The notes: a model not told the origin generated them from the letters alone. A stretch of DNA of 22,871 nucleotides from JALYNX01 sp964608055 (GCA_964608055.1 CAZSMJ010000021.1:1-22871), one strand, 5' to 3'; positions 1 to 5,798 are shown, counted from the stretch's first letter. Program-made: numbers and translations.

Positions 1-257
1 ACCAGCGCCACCACGAACGACCAGAAGTAGCGCTCCCGCCCGTAGCCGAACTGGTGGTGGGCGTCGGCAAGCTTGCGGGACCGTCTGCCTCCCAACAGCA
101 GCAGGCCCTGGTTGGAGGTGTCCGCCACCGAGTGGATCGACTCGGCCAGCATCGATGCCGAGCCGGTCACCAGATAGGCGACGAACTTGGCCATGGCGAT
201 ACCGGCATTGGCCAGCATTGCGGCGATGATCGCCCTGGTTCCGCCACCTGCTGACAT
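1..257 (-). CDS. Cation diffusion facilitator (CDF) family transporter, N-terminal part
   Basis: This is the first 85 codons of a gene that runs off the left edge. CDF proteins are inner-membrane antiporters that export divalent metals (Zn, Fe, Co, Mn, Cd) against protons. What is visible is a first hydrophobic segment (about residues 8-30, ending AYLVTGSASMLAES) followed by IHSVADTSNQ, which matches the HxxxD metal-site motif of CDF helix II, and then the polar stretch GRRSRKLADAHHQFGYGRERY typical of the loop into helix III. The ATG at 257 follows a purine-rich AGGGGAG sequence, so this start has a Shine-Dalgarno site, unlike many genes here. Metal specificity cannot be told from this fragment. 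The family call is firm; the C-terminal domain is outside the window. Confidence 0.85.
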   Translation of the reverse strand, partial: MSAGGGTRAIIAAMLANAGIAMAKFVAYLVTGSASMLAESIHSVADTSNQGLLLLGGRRSRKLADAHHQFGYGRERYFWSFVVAL

Positions 258-316
258 GTGCTCCCCTGGTCCATCCCTCGGCTCGGGATCCGGATGCTAG
301 GTCAGAGTGACACCCG

Positions 317-535
317 TCAGGTGAACAGGGAGACGGCACCCCAAGTCGTCATCAGCAGCCCGACGACCACCAGGAAAGCGACCCGGCCCGCCCGGTATTG
401 GGCATACTCGACTCCCTTTGGAGTCTCTCCCCGCCGATGTTTCCACCAGGCGAGGCCGTTGCCGACGAGCAGGGCGAGCCCGAGACCGAGGATCAGTTCC
501 GGGAGCAGGTTTTCGATGTCGAAGAGGTCGCCCAC
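317..535 (-). CDS. Small two-helix membrane protein, function unknown
   Basis: A 72-residue protein that I do not recognise as a named family. It has an acidic N-terminus (MGDLFDIENLLPE), a first hydrophobic helix at about residues 12-28, a basic cytoplasmic-looking loop (WWKHRRGETPKG), and a second helix at about 50-70 that ends at the C-terminus (TTWGAVSLFT). The start is GTG, with the box TAGCGT 8 nt upstream and no Shine-Dalgarno sequence, so I infer leaderless translation. It is divergent from thrB; the two start codons are only 34 nt apart, so the two promoters overlap. It sits downstream of nothing obvious and 60 bp from the CDF transporter on the same strand, so the two may be co-transcribed. 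Coding is supported by the clean helix-loop-helix layout and the promoter-like box. Confidence 0.6.
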   Translation of the reverse strand: MGDLFDIENLLPELILGLGLALLVGNGLAWWKHRRGETPKGVEYAQYRAGRVAFLVVVGLLMTTWGAVSLFT

Positions 536-543
536 TTCGAGCC

Positions 544-563
544 ACGCTAACCCTGCTTAATCT
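544..563. promoter_or_regulatory. Divergent leaderless promoters for the 72-aa membrane protein and thrB
   Basis: On the minus strand TAGCGT (544-549) lies 8 nt before the GTG at 535. On the plus strand TAATCT (558-563) lies 6 nt before the GTG at 570. Both fit TANNNT -10 boxes placing transcription starts at or next to the start codon. No convincing -35 is seen for either, which is common in actinobacteria. Confidence 0.45.
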
Positions 564-569
564 CCGCCC

Positions 570-1436
570 GTGATTCAGGAGCAGCCCGTCAGTTTTGCCT
601 CGGCGCCGGCCACCTCAGCCAACCTGGGGCCGGCCTTCGATTGCCTCGGGCTCGCTCTGGAGATGAGATGCAAGGTGAGCGCCCGTCTCGCCGACGCCTG
701 GACCGTCGACCACGTCGGCCGCTTCCGACCCGCACCGGGTGAGGGTGATGGTGTGTTGAGCGCGGCGCGACGGGTTGTCGGAGATGACCGCCCCTTGGCG
801 TTGGAGGTGGACGCCAGCATCCCGATGGGGAAGGGGTTGGGGTCGTCGGCAGCAGCTTTCGTGGCCGGCACTGCCGCGGCTCTCTGCGCGGTGGGGGACG
901 ACCCCAACCCCGATCACGTCTTTCGCCTCGCCGCCGAGCTCGAAGGACATCCCGACAATGTGGCAGCCGCGGTCTACGGAGGACTGGTCCTGGTGCCGGC
1001 CGAAGGGATGCCGATCCGATTGCCGATCCACCCGACGCTGAGGGTGGTGGTGGGCATCCCCGAAGGAAAATTCCCCACAGACGATGCGCGGCGCGTCATC
1101 GACGCGGTCCACCCCCACGATCTGGTTCGTCGCAGCCTGGCTCGCGTGGCAGCCCTCACCGCCGGGCTGATCACCGGGGACCCCCAGACCTTGGCCGCGG
1201 CGCATGGCGACGAGATCCACGAGGCGCCGAGAGCTGAACTGTCCCCTGAGGTGAACGGCTTGATAGAGATCGCCAAGCGAGCCGGGGCCCTCCATGCCGC
1301 TCGATCGGGCGCCGGCCCGTCTGTCTTGGCCCTGTGTGCTGTGGATTGCTCGGCCCGGGTTGCCGGCGCGCTACGGGAGTCGGGGGTCGAGGTGCTGGAG
1401 GCCACCATCGCCACCAGCGGGTTGATCTGCGGCTGA
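570..1436 (+). CDS. thrB: Homoserine kinase (GHMP kinase family)
   Basis: ATP-dependent phosphorylation of L-homoserine to O-phosphohomoserine, the last step before threonine synthase; cytoplasmic. At 288 residues it has the usual length. GHMP motif 1 is at residues 11-30 (SAPATSANLGPAFDCLGLAL), the ATP-binding glycine/serine loop at 85-97 (PMGKGLGSSAAAF), EGHPDN at 125-130, and the C-terminal GHMP motif at about 239-255 (GALHAARSGAGPSVLAL). Together these are specific for ThrB rather than mevalonate or shikimate-type GHMP kinases. The start is GTG with no Shine-Dalgarno; the box TAATCT 6 nt upstream suggests a leaderless message. It is not in the usual hom-thrC-thrB operon here. Its product pathway leads to isoleucine, which is also fed by the citramalate synthase 2.6 kb downstream. 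Confidence 0.93.
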   Translation: MIQEQPVSFASAPATSANLGPAFDCLGLALEMRCKVSARLADAWTVDHVGRFRPAPGEGDGVLSAARRVVGDDRPLALEVDASIPMGKGLGSSAAAFVAGTAAALCAVGDDPNPDHVFRLAAELEGHPDNVAAAVYGGLVLVPAEGMPIRLPIHPTLRVVVGIPEGKFPTDDARRVIDAVHPHDLVRRSLARVAALTAGLITGDPQTLAAAHGDEIHEAPRAELSPEVNGLIEIAKRAGALHAARSGAGPSVLALCAVDCSARVAGALRESGVEVLEATIATSGLICG

Positions 1437-1452
1437 GACTCGTGAAGCGCGG

Positions 1453-1641
1453 TTAGGTGCCCTTCCTCTCCCGCTCGTATCTCTCGCTCTCCTCTTTGCG
1501 CTCCCTCTCGTTGCGCTCGCCCTCTTCCTTGCGCTCGCGCTCGTGCTGCTCCCCCTCGTCCTTGCGCTCCCGCTCCTGGCGGTCGGCCCTCTCGTGCTCG
1601 GTTTCCATCTTCGATTTCTCCAGACCTGTGATCCTCGACAT
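1453..1641 (-). CDS. Highly charged protein with 11-residue tandem repeats (possible small CDS)
   Basis: A 62-residue reading frame of unknown function. After an N-terminal stretch (MSRITGLEKSKMETEHERAD) it consists of three full 11-residue units with consensus ERERK(D/E)E(G/S)E(Q/R)(H/N/Y) at residues 23-55, plus a partial ERERK at 56-60. Alternating E and R/K at i, i+4 predicts a stable single alpha helix or coiled coil. Codons are G/C-rich at position 3, and the minus-strand reading is more protein-like than the Ser/Leu-rich plus-strand one. The start is uncertain. The ATG at 1641 lies inside a perfect palindrome; an internal ATG at 1608 has a GGAG 9 nt upstream and would give 51 residues. 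It is convergent with thrB and divergent from the sigma-factor gene. It may instead be non-coding repetitive DNA. Confidence 0.38.
   Translation of the reverse strand: MSRITGLEKSKMETEHERADRQERERKDEGEQHERERKEEGERNERERKEESERYERERKGT
1462..1575. repeat. 33-bp tandem repeat, about 3.5 units
   Basis: Three in-register 33-bp units (1477-1575) plus a 15-bp partial unit (1462-1476). Each contains a TTGCGCTC(C/G)C(T/G)CT-like core on the plus strand. The unit length is a multiple of three and the changes between units mostly keep charge on the minus strand (D/E, Q/R), which favours selection on an encoded peptide. Confidence 0.75.
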
Positions 1642-1648
1642 GTCGAGG
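1633..1648. promoter_or_regulatory. Perfect 16-bp palindrome, operator-like
   Basis: CCTCGACATGTCGAGG reads identically on both strands with no loop. It is therefore better suited to a dimeric DNA-binding protein than to an RNA hairpin. It lies 69 bp upstream of the sigma-factor start and covers the first ATG of the charged-repeat ORF. The cognate regulator is not identifiable from the window. Confidence 0.4.
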
Positions 1649-1679
1649 CTACCGCCGATCAAACGCTTCTCACCCGGGC

Positions 1680-1712
1680 CTGACAGAATCAACCCCGTGC
1701 CGGACAGAATCA
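1680..1712 (+). promoter_or_regulatory. Candidate sigma-operon promoter built on a 10-bp direct repeat
   Basis: GACAGAATCA occurs at 1682-1691 and again at 1703-1712, exactly 21 bp (two helical turns) apart. The second copy contains CAGAAT (1705-1710), 6 nt before the GTG start at 1717 and a 4/6 match to TATAAT. The first copy contains CTGACA (1680-1685), a 5/6 match to TTGACA, with a long 19-bp spacer. It could be the promoter itself, a two-site activator/repressor element, or both. Confidence 0.4.
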
Positions 1713-1716
1713 TCGA

Positions 1717-2256
1717 GTGAACTCCGACATCGAGCGGCGGCAACGCTTCGAACTCGTCGCCGCCCAGGTGTACGAGCCGTTGCAGCGTTACCTTGGACGG
1801 CGGGCCACCCCTGATGATGCGGCCGACGCCCTCAGCGAGGTTCTGCTCACTGTTTGGCGTCGACTCGACGACGTCCCCACCGACTTTCCGCTGCCCTGGT
1901 GTTACGGCGTGGCCAGACGCTGTTTGGCCAATCAGCGACGGGGCGCCAAACGCCACCTGCGGCTGGTGGAGCGGATCACCAGCGAGGCATCGACTTCGCC
2001 CTCACATGAAATCGACGATCCGGTCCTAGAAGCAGCGCTCTCCGAACTGTCCGAAGCCGATCAGGAGTTGCTCCGACTCTGGGCTTGGGAGCAGCTGGAG
2101 CCCCGTGAGATCGCAACGGTGCTTCAAACCACTCCAAATGCGGTGAGCCTCCGCCTCACCAGGGCCAAGGCCAAACTCGAATCGAGACTCACCCGACAGG
2201 ATTCCTCCACAGCTGGACAGAAACGGGACCGACACACCGAGGAGCATCGACCGTGA
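1717..2256 (+). CDS. ECF-like RNA polymerase sigma factor, sigma-70 family
   Basis: A 179-residue regulator that would direct RNA polymerase core to a specific promoter set. Region 2 spans about residues 12-78: EPLQRYLGRRATPDDAADAL resembles the DAEDL-type core-binding helix, followed by WCYGVARRCLANQRRGAKR with the W and the LANQRR -10-recognition end. Region 4 spans about 103-160 (LSEADQELLRLWAWEQLEPREIA, then TPNAVSLRLTRAKAKLE), the -35 helix-turn-helix. Region 3 is absent, as in ECF factors. The start is GTG at 1717. The stop overlaps the start of the next gene by 4 nt (GTGA), so the two are translationally coupled. The partner is a one-helix membrane protein, the classic sigma/anti-sigma arrangement. 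Target promoters are unknown. Confidence 0.88.
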   Translation: MNSDIERRQRFELVAAQVYEPLQRYLGRRATPDDAADALSEVLLTVWRRLDDVPTDFPLPWCYGVARRCLANQRRGAKRHLRLVERITSEASTSPSHEIDDPVLEAALSELSEADQELLRLWAWEQLEPREIATVLQTTPNAVSLRLTRAKAKLESRLTRQDSSTAGQKRDRHTEEHRP

Positions 2257-2837
2257 CCGACGAACTGCGAAATCGCCTACGCCGGCTCGACCCGATGGCC
2301 TCCGATGTGCCGACGGAACCAGTGACGACCGAATCGTCCCGACAACTTCTGGAGGAAATAATGACCACCCCAAGTGCGGAACAGCCCGGATCCTCGGGCA
2401 CCCCAAATAAGAGACCATGGCTGGTCGCGGTGGCGGCAGCCGCTGTAGTCATCGTGGCCATCGGCGCCGTAGGCGTCTTCAGTCAGGGAAGTCCGCCACT
2501 CGCGTTGAACGCGGGCGGTGAAGACCCGATGGCGATGTGCATCGTGTTCAGCGTCGAGGAGCTGGCCAAGGCCCCCGTCGCCTTCGAGGGAACCGTCACC
2601 TCAGTGGATGGCGACTCGGTCACCCTCGATGTGGACACCTGGTTCAAAGGTGGCGACGCCAGCCAGGTCACCCTGACCGCACCCCAAGGCATGGAAGCCC
2701 TGATCGCTGGGATTCCCTTCGAGGTGGGAGGCCAGTATCTGATCACCGCCTACGACGGCAATGTGAACTACTGCGGTTTCAGCGGGGAGAGCACCCCCGA
2801 GATGCGCGCCGCTTTCGAGGAGGCTTTCGGCAGCTGA
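2253..2837 (+). CDS. Putative membrane-anchored anti-sigma or sensor partner with extracytoplasmic Cys-pair domain
   Basis: 194 residues, coupled by a GTGA overlap to the sigma gene, which implies stoichiometric synthesis. The layout is a short cytoplasmic N-terminus with LRNRLRRLDP (residues 5-14), common in actinobacterial anti-sigma-like proteins; one transmembrane helix at about 57-76; then an exported domain at about 90-194. The exported part has C96 and C174, a strand pattern FEGTVTSVDGDSVTLDV, WFKGG, and FEVGGQYLITA. This resembles the OB-fold TIMP/NTR-like domain, with the two cysteines able to form a disulfide. The cytoplasmic part is short for a full anti-sigma domain and has no ZAS zinc motif. 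The anti-sigma role is inferred from position, and the trigger is unknown. Followed by a strong terminator. Confidence 0.68.
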   Translation: MTDELRNRLRRLDPMASDVPTEPVTTESSRQLLEEIMTTPSAEQPGSSGTPNKRPWLVAVAAAAVVIVAIGAVGVFSQGSPPLALNAGGEDPMAMCIVFSVEELAKAPVAFEGTVTSVDGDSVTLDVDTWFKGGDASQVTLTAPQGMEALIAGIPFEVGGQYLITAYDGNVNYCGFSGESTPEMRAAFEEAFGS

Positions 2838-2855
2838 GATTCTGACTCGAAACTG

Positions 2856-2885
2856 AAGAGGAGAGGCCAGCTGGCCTCTCCTCTT
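2856..2885. terminator. Bidirectional terminator, 30-bp perfect palindrome
   Basis: Arms AAGAGGAGAGGCC (2856-2868) and GGCCTCTCCTCTT (2873-2885) around AGCT. The AA at one end and TT at the other give short U runs in both directions. It lies exactly between the convergent membrane partner gene and the phosphotransferase gene, so it can end both messages. Confidence 0.8.
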
Positions 2886-2908
2886 CCCGCGTCTCGGGCC
2901 CTGGGGAG

Positions 2909-3823
2909 TCAGTCGCCCTGGAGAGCAATTGCTATGAGCTCCGCGTGACGTTGTCGCGCTTCTTCCGGAGAGACTTCGAATCCCATGGCCTCCCATCCGG
3001 GAACCCATTGCGCGATGTCTGGCATGGGGCGGCACAGGGCGGCGAGGTCCCAGTAGCGGAGATTCGCAAGAGCCCGCCCGGAGTTCTCCCGATACACGTC
3101 TATGAAGTGGTCGGCTGCTCGGTCCATGCCCAGCAACCTGATGTCGAGAGCGCAATATGCGACATCCAACGCCGCATCGGCGATGGAGCCCCCTTCCCAA
3201 TCGACCACCGCCACCAGGGTTTCATCGATCCAGAGCGTGTTCCCCGGCCAGTAGTCATGATGGACATAGACGAGGGCTTCGGGGACGAGGGTCGAGACTG
3301 AGTCGCTCAGCCTCGACCACAGGTCCGCCCCGAGTGGATGCTCTCTCACCGCCTCCTCCGAGGAATGACCGTCGTCATGGTCCAGCACCGGGAACAAGCC
3401 GTCGTCGGCCGGGGAGGGAAGGATCTGGTGGATGGCAGTCAGGGCGGTGGCCAGCTGCGCCGCCCAGTCCAACGGGTTGACCGGAGTCAGGAGCACCTTG
3501 CCCTCGAGGAACGAGATGACGATGGCTCGTTCAGGAAATAGCCCGATCCTGTCGATCCACAGCGGGGATGGAGCTCGGATCCCCTGCTCTGCAGCGAGGG
3601 CCAATGCCCGATACTCGGACTCCGAAGGGTCTATTTCGTCGGGCTCGGAATGCCAGTACCGCTTGAGCACGACTCTCTCAGTTTCATCGGCGCCGCCTCG
3701 GAGGACATCCATCGTGCCCCCAAGACCTCCGACTATTCGATAGTCGTAATGGACTGGACCACCGAGCTCATCCCCCAGGATCTGAAGCTGCTCCGTGGTG
3801 GGAAGCGGCGCGTAATGCTCCAT
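2909..3823 (-). CDS. Phosphotransferase of the APH (aminoglycoside phosphotransferase / choline kinase-like) family
   Basis: A 304-residue protein-kinase-fold small-molecule kinase of unknown substrate. It has an N-lobe with a Gly-rich IVGGLGGTMDVLRG and RVVLKRY, in which K54 is the likely ATP-binding lysine. The catalytic loop is VHHDYWPGNTLW, i.e. the HxDxxxxN Brenner motif (H189, D190, N195), and VVDWEGG holds the Mg-binding Asp (D208). I chose the ATG at 3823 because homologous sequence begins just after it (LPTTEQLQILGDEL). A longer frame to a TTG at 3946 exists but lacks support. The ribosome site is weak. Family members range from antibiotic kinases to homoserine, choline or methylthioribose kinases; nothing here picks a substrate. 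It is divergent from the cimA leader region. Confidence 0.82.
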   Translation of the reverse strand: MEHYAPLPTTEQLQILGDELGGPVHYDYRIVGGLGGTMDVLRGGADETERVVLKRYWHSEPDEIDPSESEYRALALAAEQGIRAPSPLWIDRIGLFPERAIVISFLEGKVLLTPVNPLDWAAQLATALTAIHQILPSPADDGLFPVLDHDDGHSSEEAVREHPLGADLWSRLSDSVSTLVPEALVYVHHDYWPGNTLWIDETLVAVVDWEGGSIADAALDVAYCALDIRLLGMDRAADHFIDVYRENSGRALANLRYWDLAALCRPMPDIAQWVPGWEAMGFEVSPEEARQRHAELIAIALQGD

Positions 3824-3886
3824 CGAGGCCAAGGATGTCAGAAAACTCGGAACTGCGATGGTTGACGGTGCTCCCGTATCCGCGTC

Positions 3887-3915
3887 TTGACGATCTGACA
3901 ACTCCCCCCCATACT
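3887..3915 (+). promoter_or_regulatory. Promoter of the cimA leader
   Basis: TTGACG (3887-3892, 5/6 to TTGACA), a 17-bp spacer, and CATACT (3910-3915, 4/6 to TATAAT). This is the best canonical promoter in the window. The predicted transcription start is near 3922, only about 3 nt before the leader-peptide ATG, so the leader message would be essentially leaderless. Confidence 0.6.
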
Positions 3916-3924
3916 GGCAATTCG

Positions 3925-3969
3925 ATGCGAGGAAGAAACCAGGCAACAGCGCACATCATCATTCCCTAG
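3925..3969 (+). CDS. Isoleucine leader peptide of the cimA attenuator
   Basis: A 14-codon frame, MRGRNQATAHIIIP, with three consecutive Ile codons (ATC ATC ATT, 3955-3963) one codon before the TAG stop. It begins about 3 nt after the predicted transcription start and ends just before a stem-loop series and an intrinsic terminator in front of citramalate synthase, an isoleucine-pathway enzyme. The design matches ribosome-mediated attenuation: scarcity of charged tRNA-Ile stalls the ribosome on the Ile run and changes the downstream fold. The peptide itself is expected to have no other function. It is far too short for routine gene callers. Translation is inferred, not shown; the match of amino acid to pathway is the main support. 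Confidence 0.68.
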   Translation: MRGRNQATAHIIIP

Positions 3970-4032
3970 GGGTTCGCGCCTCAGGAGAGGCGCCGCCCCA
4001 TCACGGACCTCCGCAGACTGCGGGGGTCTTTT
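3964..4032 (+). promoter_or_regulatory. Transcription attenuator upstream of cimA (mutually exclusive hairpins)
   Basis: Segment 1 is GCGCCTC (3976-3982) and segment 2 is GAGGCGC (3987-3993); they form a 7-bp hairpin, extendable by GGGGT/GCCCC (3969-3973 with 3995-3999), which starts at the leader stop codon. Segment 3 is the 5' arm of the terminator. Alternatively segment 2 can pair with segment 3: GAGG (3987-3990) with CCTC (4008-4011), and CCG (3993-3995) with CGG (4004-4006). That would disrupt the terminator. A ribosome stalled on the Ile codons would cover the outer 5' arm and approach segment 1, favouring 2:3 and readthrough. A ribosome that finishes allows 1:2 and termination. Pairings were found by eye; the 2:3 stem has an internal loop and is the weakest part. 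Confidence 0.6.
4006..4032 (+). terminator. Attenuator terminator of cimA
   Basis: The 10-bp stem GACCTCCGCA (4006-4015) pairs with TGCGGGGGTC (4019-4028), with one G-U pair and the loop GAC, followed by TTTT (4029-4032). This is an intrinsic terminator placed 19 nt before the cimA start codon and downstream of its promoter, so its only sensible role is conditional termination. Confidence 0.8.
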
Positions 4033-4051
4033 CATTGGCAAGGCGTGAACC

Positions 4052-5617
4052 ATGAATCCGACAGCCGAGATCTACGACACGACGCTCCGTGACGGCACCC
4101 AGGCCGAGGGGCTTTCCCCGACTGTGGGTGAAAAGCTTCGGGTGGTGCATCTGCTCGACGAGTTGGGGGTGCACTTCATCGAGGGGGGATGGCCCGGGGC
4201 CAACCCCAAGGACGACGAGTTCTTCCAGAGAGCCAAGACAGAACTGACCCTGGAACGATCGATCCTGGTGGCCTTCGGCTCGACTCGAAGGCCACGGGGC
4301 GCGGTGGCGAAGGATGCCCAGCTCCGGGCGCTGCTCGCCGCCGACACCGACTACGTCTGCATCGTGGGCAAGGCCTGGGACCGTCACGTGATCGGAGCCC
4401 TCAACGCCTCACTGGAGGAAGGGCTGGCGATGGTGGGCGAGTCCATCGAGTTCCTGCGCGAACAGGGAAAGCAGGTCTTCTTCGACGCCGAGCATTTCTT
4501 CGATGGGTTCCGCTCCAACCCCGAGTACGCCCTGTCGGTGCTGGAGACCGCAGCGTCAGCCGGCGCTGAGCGGGTGGTGCTCTGTGACACCAACGGCGGA
4601 GCCTTGCCCTCCCACATCATCCCTGCCATCGATGCAGTGTCGTCGCGAATCGACACCACCCTCGGGGTCCACTTCCACAACGACTCGGACTGCGCCGTGG
4701 CCAATTCGATGACGGCGCTGGCTCACGGGGTGCATCAGGTCCAGGGTTGCGTCAACGGATACGGGGAGCGGACCGGCAACGCCGACCTGTGCTCGGTCAT
4801 CCCCAACCTCAGTCTCAAATCTGGGGTGGAGACCATCCCCACCGAGTCGTTGGCCCGGCTCTACCCCATTGCCCAACAGATCGCCGAGATCCTGGGCGCT
4901 CCGATCGACTCTCGGCGGCCGTATGTGGGCACCTCCGCCTTTGCTCACAAAGCGGGACTGCACACCTCGGGTCTGGCCCGGCTCGAGGGCGCCTACGAGC
5001 ACATCGACCCCGGTGCGGTGGGAAACTCGGCCCGGATGTTGTTCAGCGAGCTGATGGGGCGCTCGACCGTGTTGGCGGTTGCCGAGGAGAAGGGGTGGGA
5101 TCTCGACGCCGAGGGTGCCCAGGCCTTGGTCGATCAGGTCAAGGAACTGGAGCATGCCGGTTATCAGTTCGAGGCCGCCGATGGCTCCTTCGAGATGTTG
5201 ATGCGCCGGGCCACCGCCGACTTCGACGAGCTTTACGAGGTGAGGTCGCTGTCGGTGAATATCCAGACCAACCCCGAGGGGAAGGTGACCGCCGTCGCCA
5301 GTCTGGTCTTGGCGGTTGAGGGCGATGTGATCGAAGTGACCGCCGAGGGCGACGGCCCGGTCAACGCCATGGACGAAGCGCTGCGCAAGGCGCTGGAACC
5401 CTCACACCCCGACGTGAAGCGTCTCCGGCTGACCGACTTCAAAGTGCGTGACCTTGATTCATCCGACGGGACCGCGGCCCGGGTCCGGGTCCTGATCGAG
5501 ACCACCGACGGGGATTCGACATGGGGAACCGTCGGGGTGCATCAGAACATCATCCAGGCCTCGTGGCAGGCTCTCAGCGAGGGGATCACGGTGGGCCTGC
5601 TGCGGGCGGAGGATTGA
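4052..5617 (+). CDS. cimA: (R)-citramalate synthase
   Basis: Condenses acetyl-CoA with pyruvate to (R)-citramalate, giving 2-oxobutyrate for isoleucine without threonine deaminase. It has 521 residues, the usual length of the long CimA family (TIGR00977-type) rather than of LeuA. The TIM-barrel lyase begins with EIYDTTLRDGTQAEG (R13, D14 motif), has the metal-binding HFHND at residues 207-211 and GCVNGYGERTGNADL, and the C-terminal third (about 400-521) is a LeuA-type allosteric dimer domain. HMGL-like 2-isopropylmalate or homocitrate synthase are alternatives, but the N-terminal motif and length favour CimA. An Ile-rich leader peptide and attenuator directly upstream support an isoleucine role. 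Start ATG at 4052, preceded by AAGGCG. It is transcribed alone. Confidence 0.88.
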   Translation: MNPTAEIYDTTLRDGTQAEGLSPTVGEKLRVVHLLDELGVHFIEGGWPGANPKDDEFFQRAKTELTLERSILVAFGSTRRPRGAVAKDAQLRALLAADTDYVCIVGKAWDRHVIGALNASLEEGLAMVGESIEFLREQGKQVFFDAEHFFDGFRSNPEYALSVLETAASAGAERVVLCDTNGGALPSHIIPAIDAVSSRIDTTLGVHFHNDSDCAVANSMTALAHGVHQVQGCVNGYGERTGNADLCSVIPNLSLKSGVETIPTESLARLYPIAQQIAEILGAPIDSRRPYVGTSAFAHKAGLHTSGLARLEGAYEHIDPGAVGNSARMLFSELMGRSTVLAVAEEKGWDLDAEGAQALVDQVKELEHAGYQFEAADGSFEMLMRRATADFDELYEVRSLSVNIQTNPEGKVTAVASLVLAVEGDVIEVTAEGDGPVNAMDEALRKALEPSHPDVKRLRLTDFKVRDLDSSDGTAARVRVLIETTDGDSTWGTVGVHQNIIQASWQALSEGITVGLLRAED

Positions 5618-5638
5618 TCGAGGGTGCGGTTGTCCGGT

Positions 5639-5667
5639 TTGACCTAGTGGTCGGTTCACGCGACCAT
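5639..5667 (+). promoter_or_regulatory. Possible promoter of the bS22 mini-gene
   Basis: TTGACC (5639-5644) followed after 17 bp by GACCAT (5662-5667); the -35 is good and the -10 poor. The spacer carries two overlapping inverted repeats built on GACC/GGTC (GACC-TAGT-GGTC at 5641-5652 and GGTCG...CGACC at 5649-5665). Low confidence. Confidence 0.25.
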
Positions 5668-5702
5668 TGAGCCGTCGTCCCCCTTCCTCGTGAGGTTTCT
5701 GC

Positions 5703-5792
5703 ATGGGATCGTTGGTCAAAAAGCGTCGTAAGAAGATGTCGAAGCACAAGTACCGCAAGCGTCTCAAGGCGAATCGCCACAAGCGGAAGTGA
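5703..5792 (+). CDS. Small ribosomal protein bS22-like (AURKAIP1/COX24 domain)
   Basis: A 29-residue, extremely basic protein: MGSLVKKRRKKMSKHKYRKR, then LKANRHKRK. It matches the actinobacterial family MGSxxKKRRKRMxKKKHRK..., which in mycobacterial ribosome structures is protein bS22 near the decoding region of the 30S subunit; the eukaryotic relatives are mitochondrial AURKAIP1/COX24. The start is ATG with GAGG 8 nt upstream. A strong hairpin terminator directly follows. It is easily missed because of its size. It sits alone, 85 bp after cimA. No function beyond ribosome association can be argued from the sequence. Confidence 0.88.
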   Translation: MGSLVKKRRKKMSKHKYRKRLKANRHKRK

Positions 5793-5798
5793 CTTCGT

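Noticed and set aside
615..1295. 226-codon minus-strand frame opposite thrB
   Set aside because: Shadow of thrB; no recognisable protein features.
1462..1575. 33-bp periodic repeats considered as a CRISPR array
   Set aside because: Units are contiguous with no unique spacers and diverge gradually; no cas genes nearby.
1457..1720. Plus-strand reading of the 33-bp repeats as a Ser/Leu/Arg-rich protein
   Set aside because: Arbitrary composition with no ribosome site; the minus-strand reading gives a regular charged repeat with good codon use.
3824..3946. N-terminal extension of the phosphotransferase to a TTG
   Set aside because: The extra 41 residues look non-homologous and would run into the cimA leader and promoter; the ATG at 3823 is adequate.
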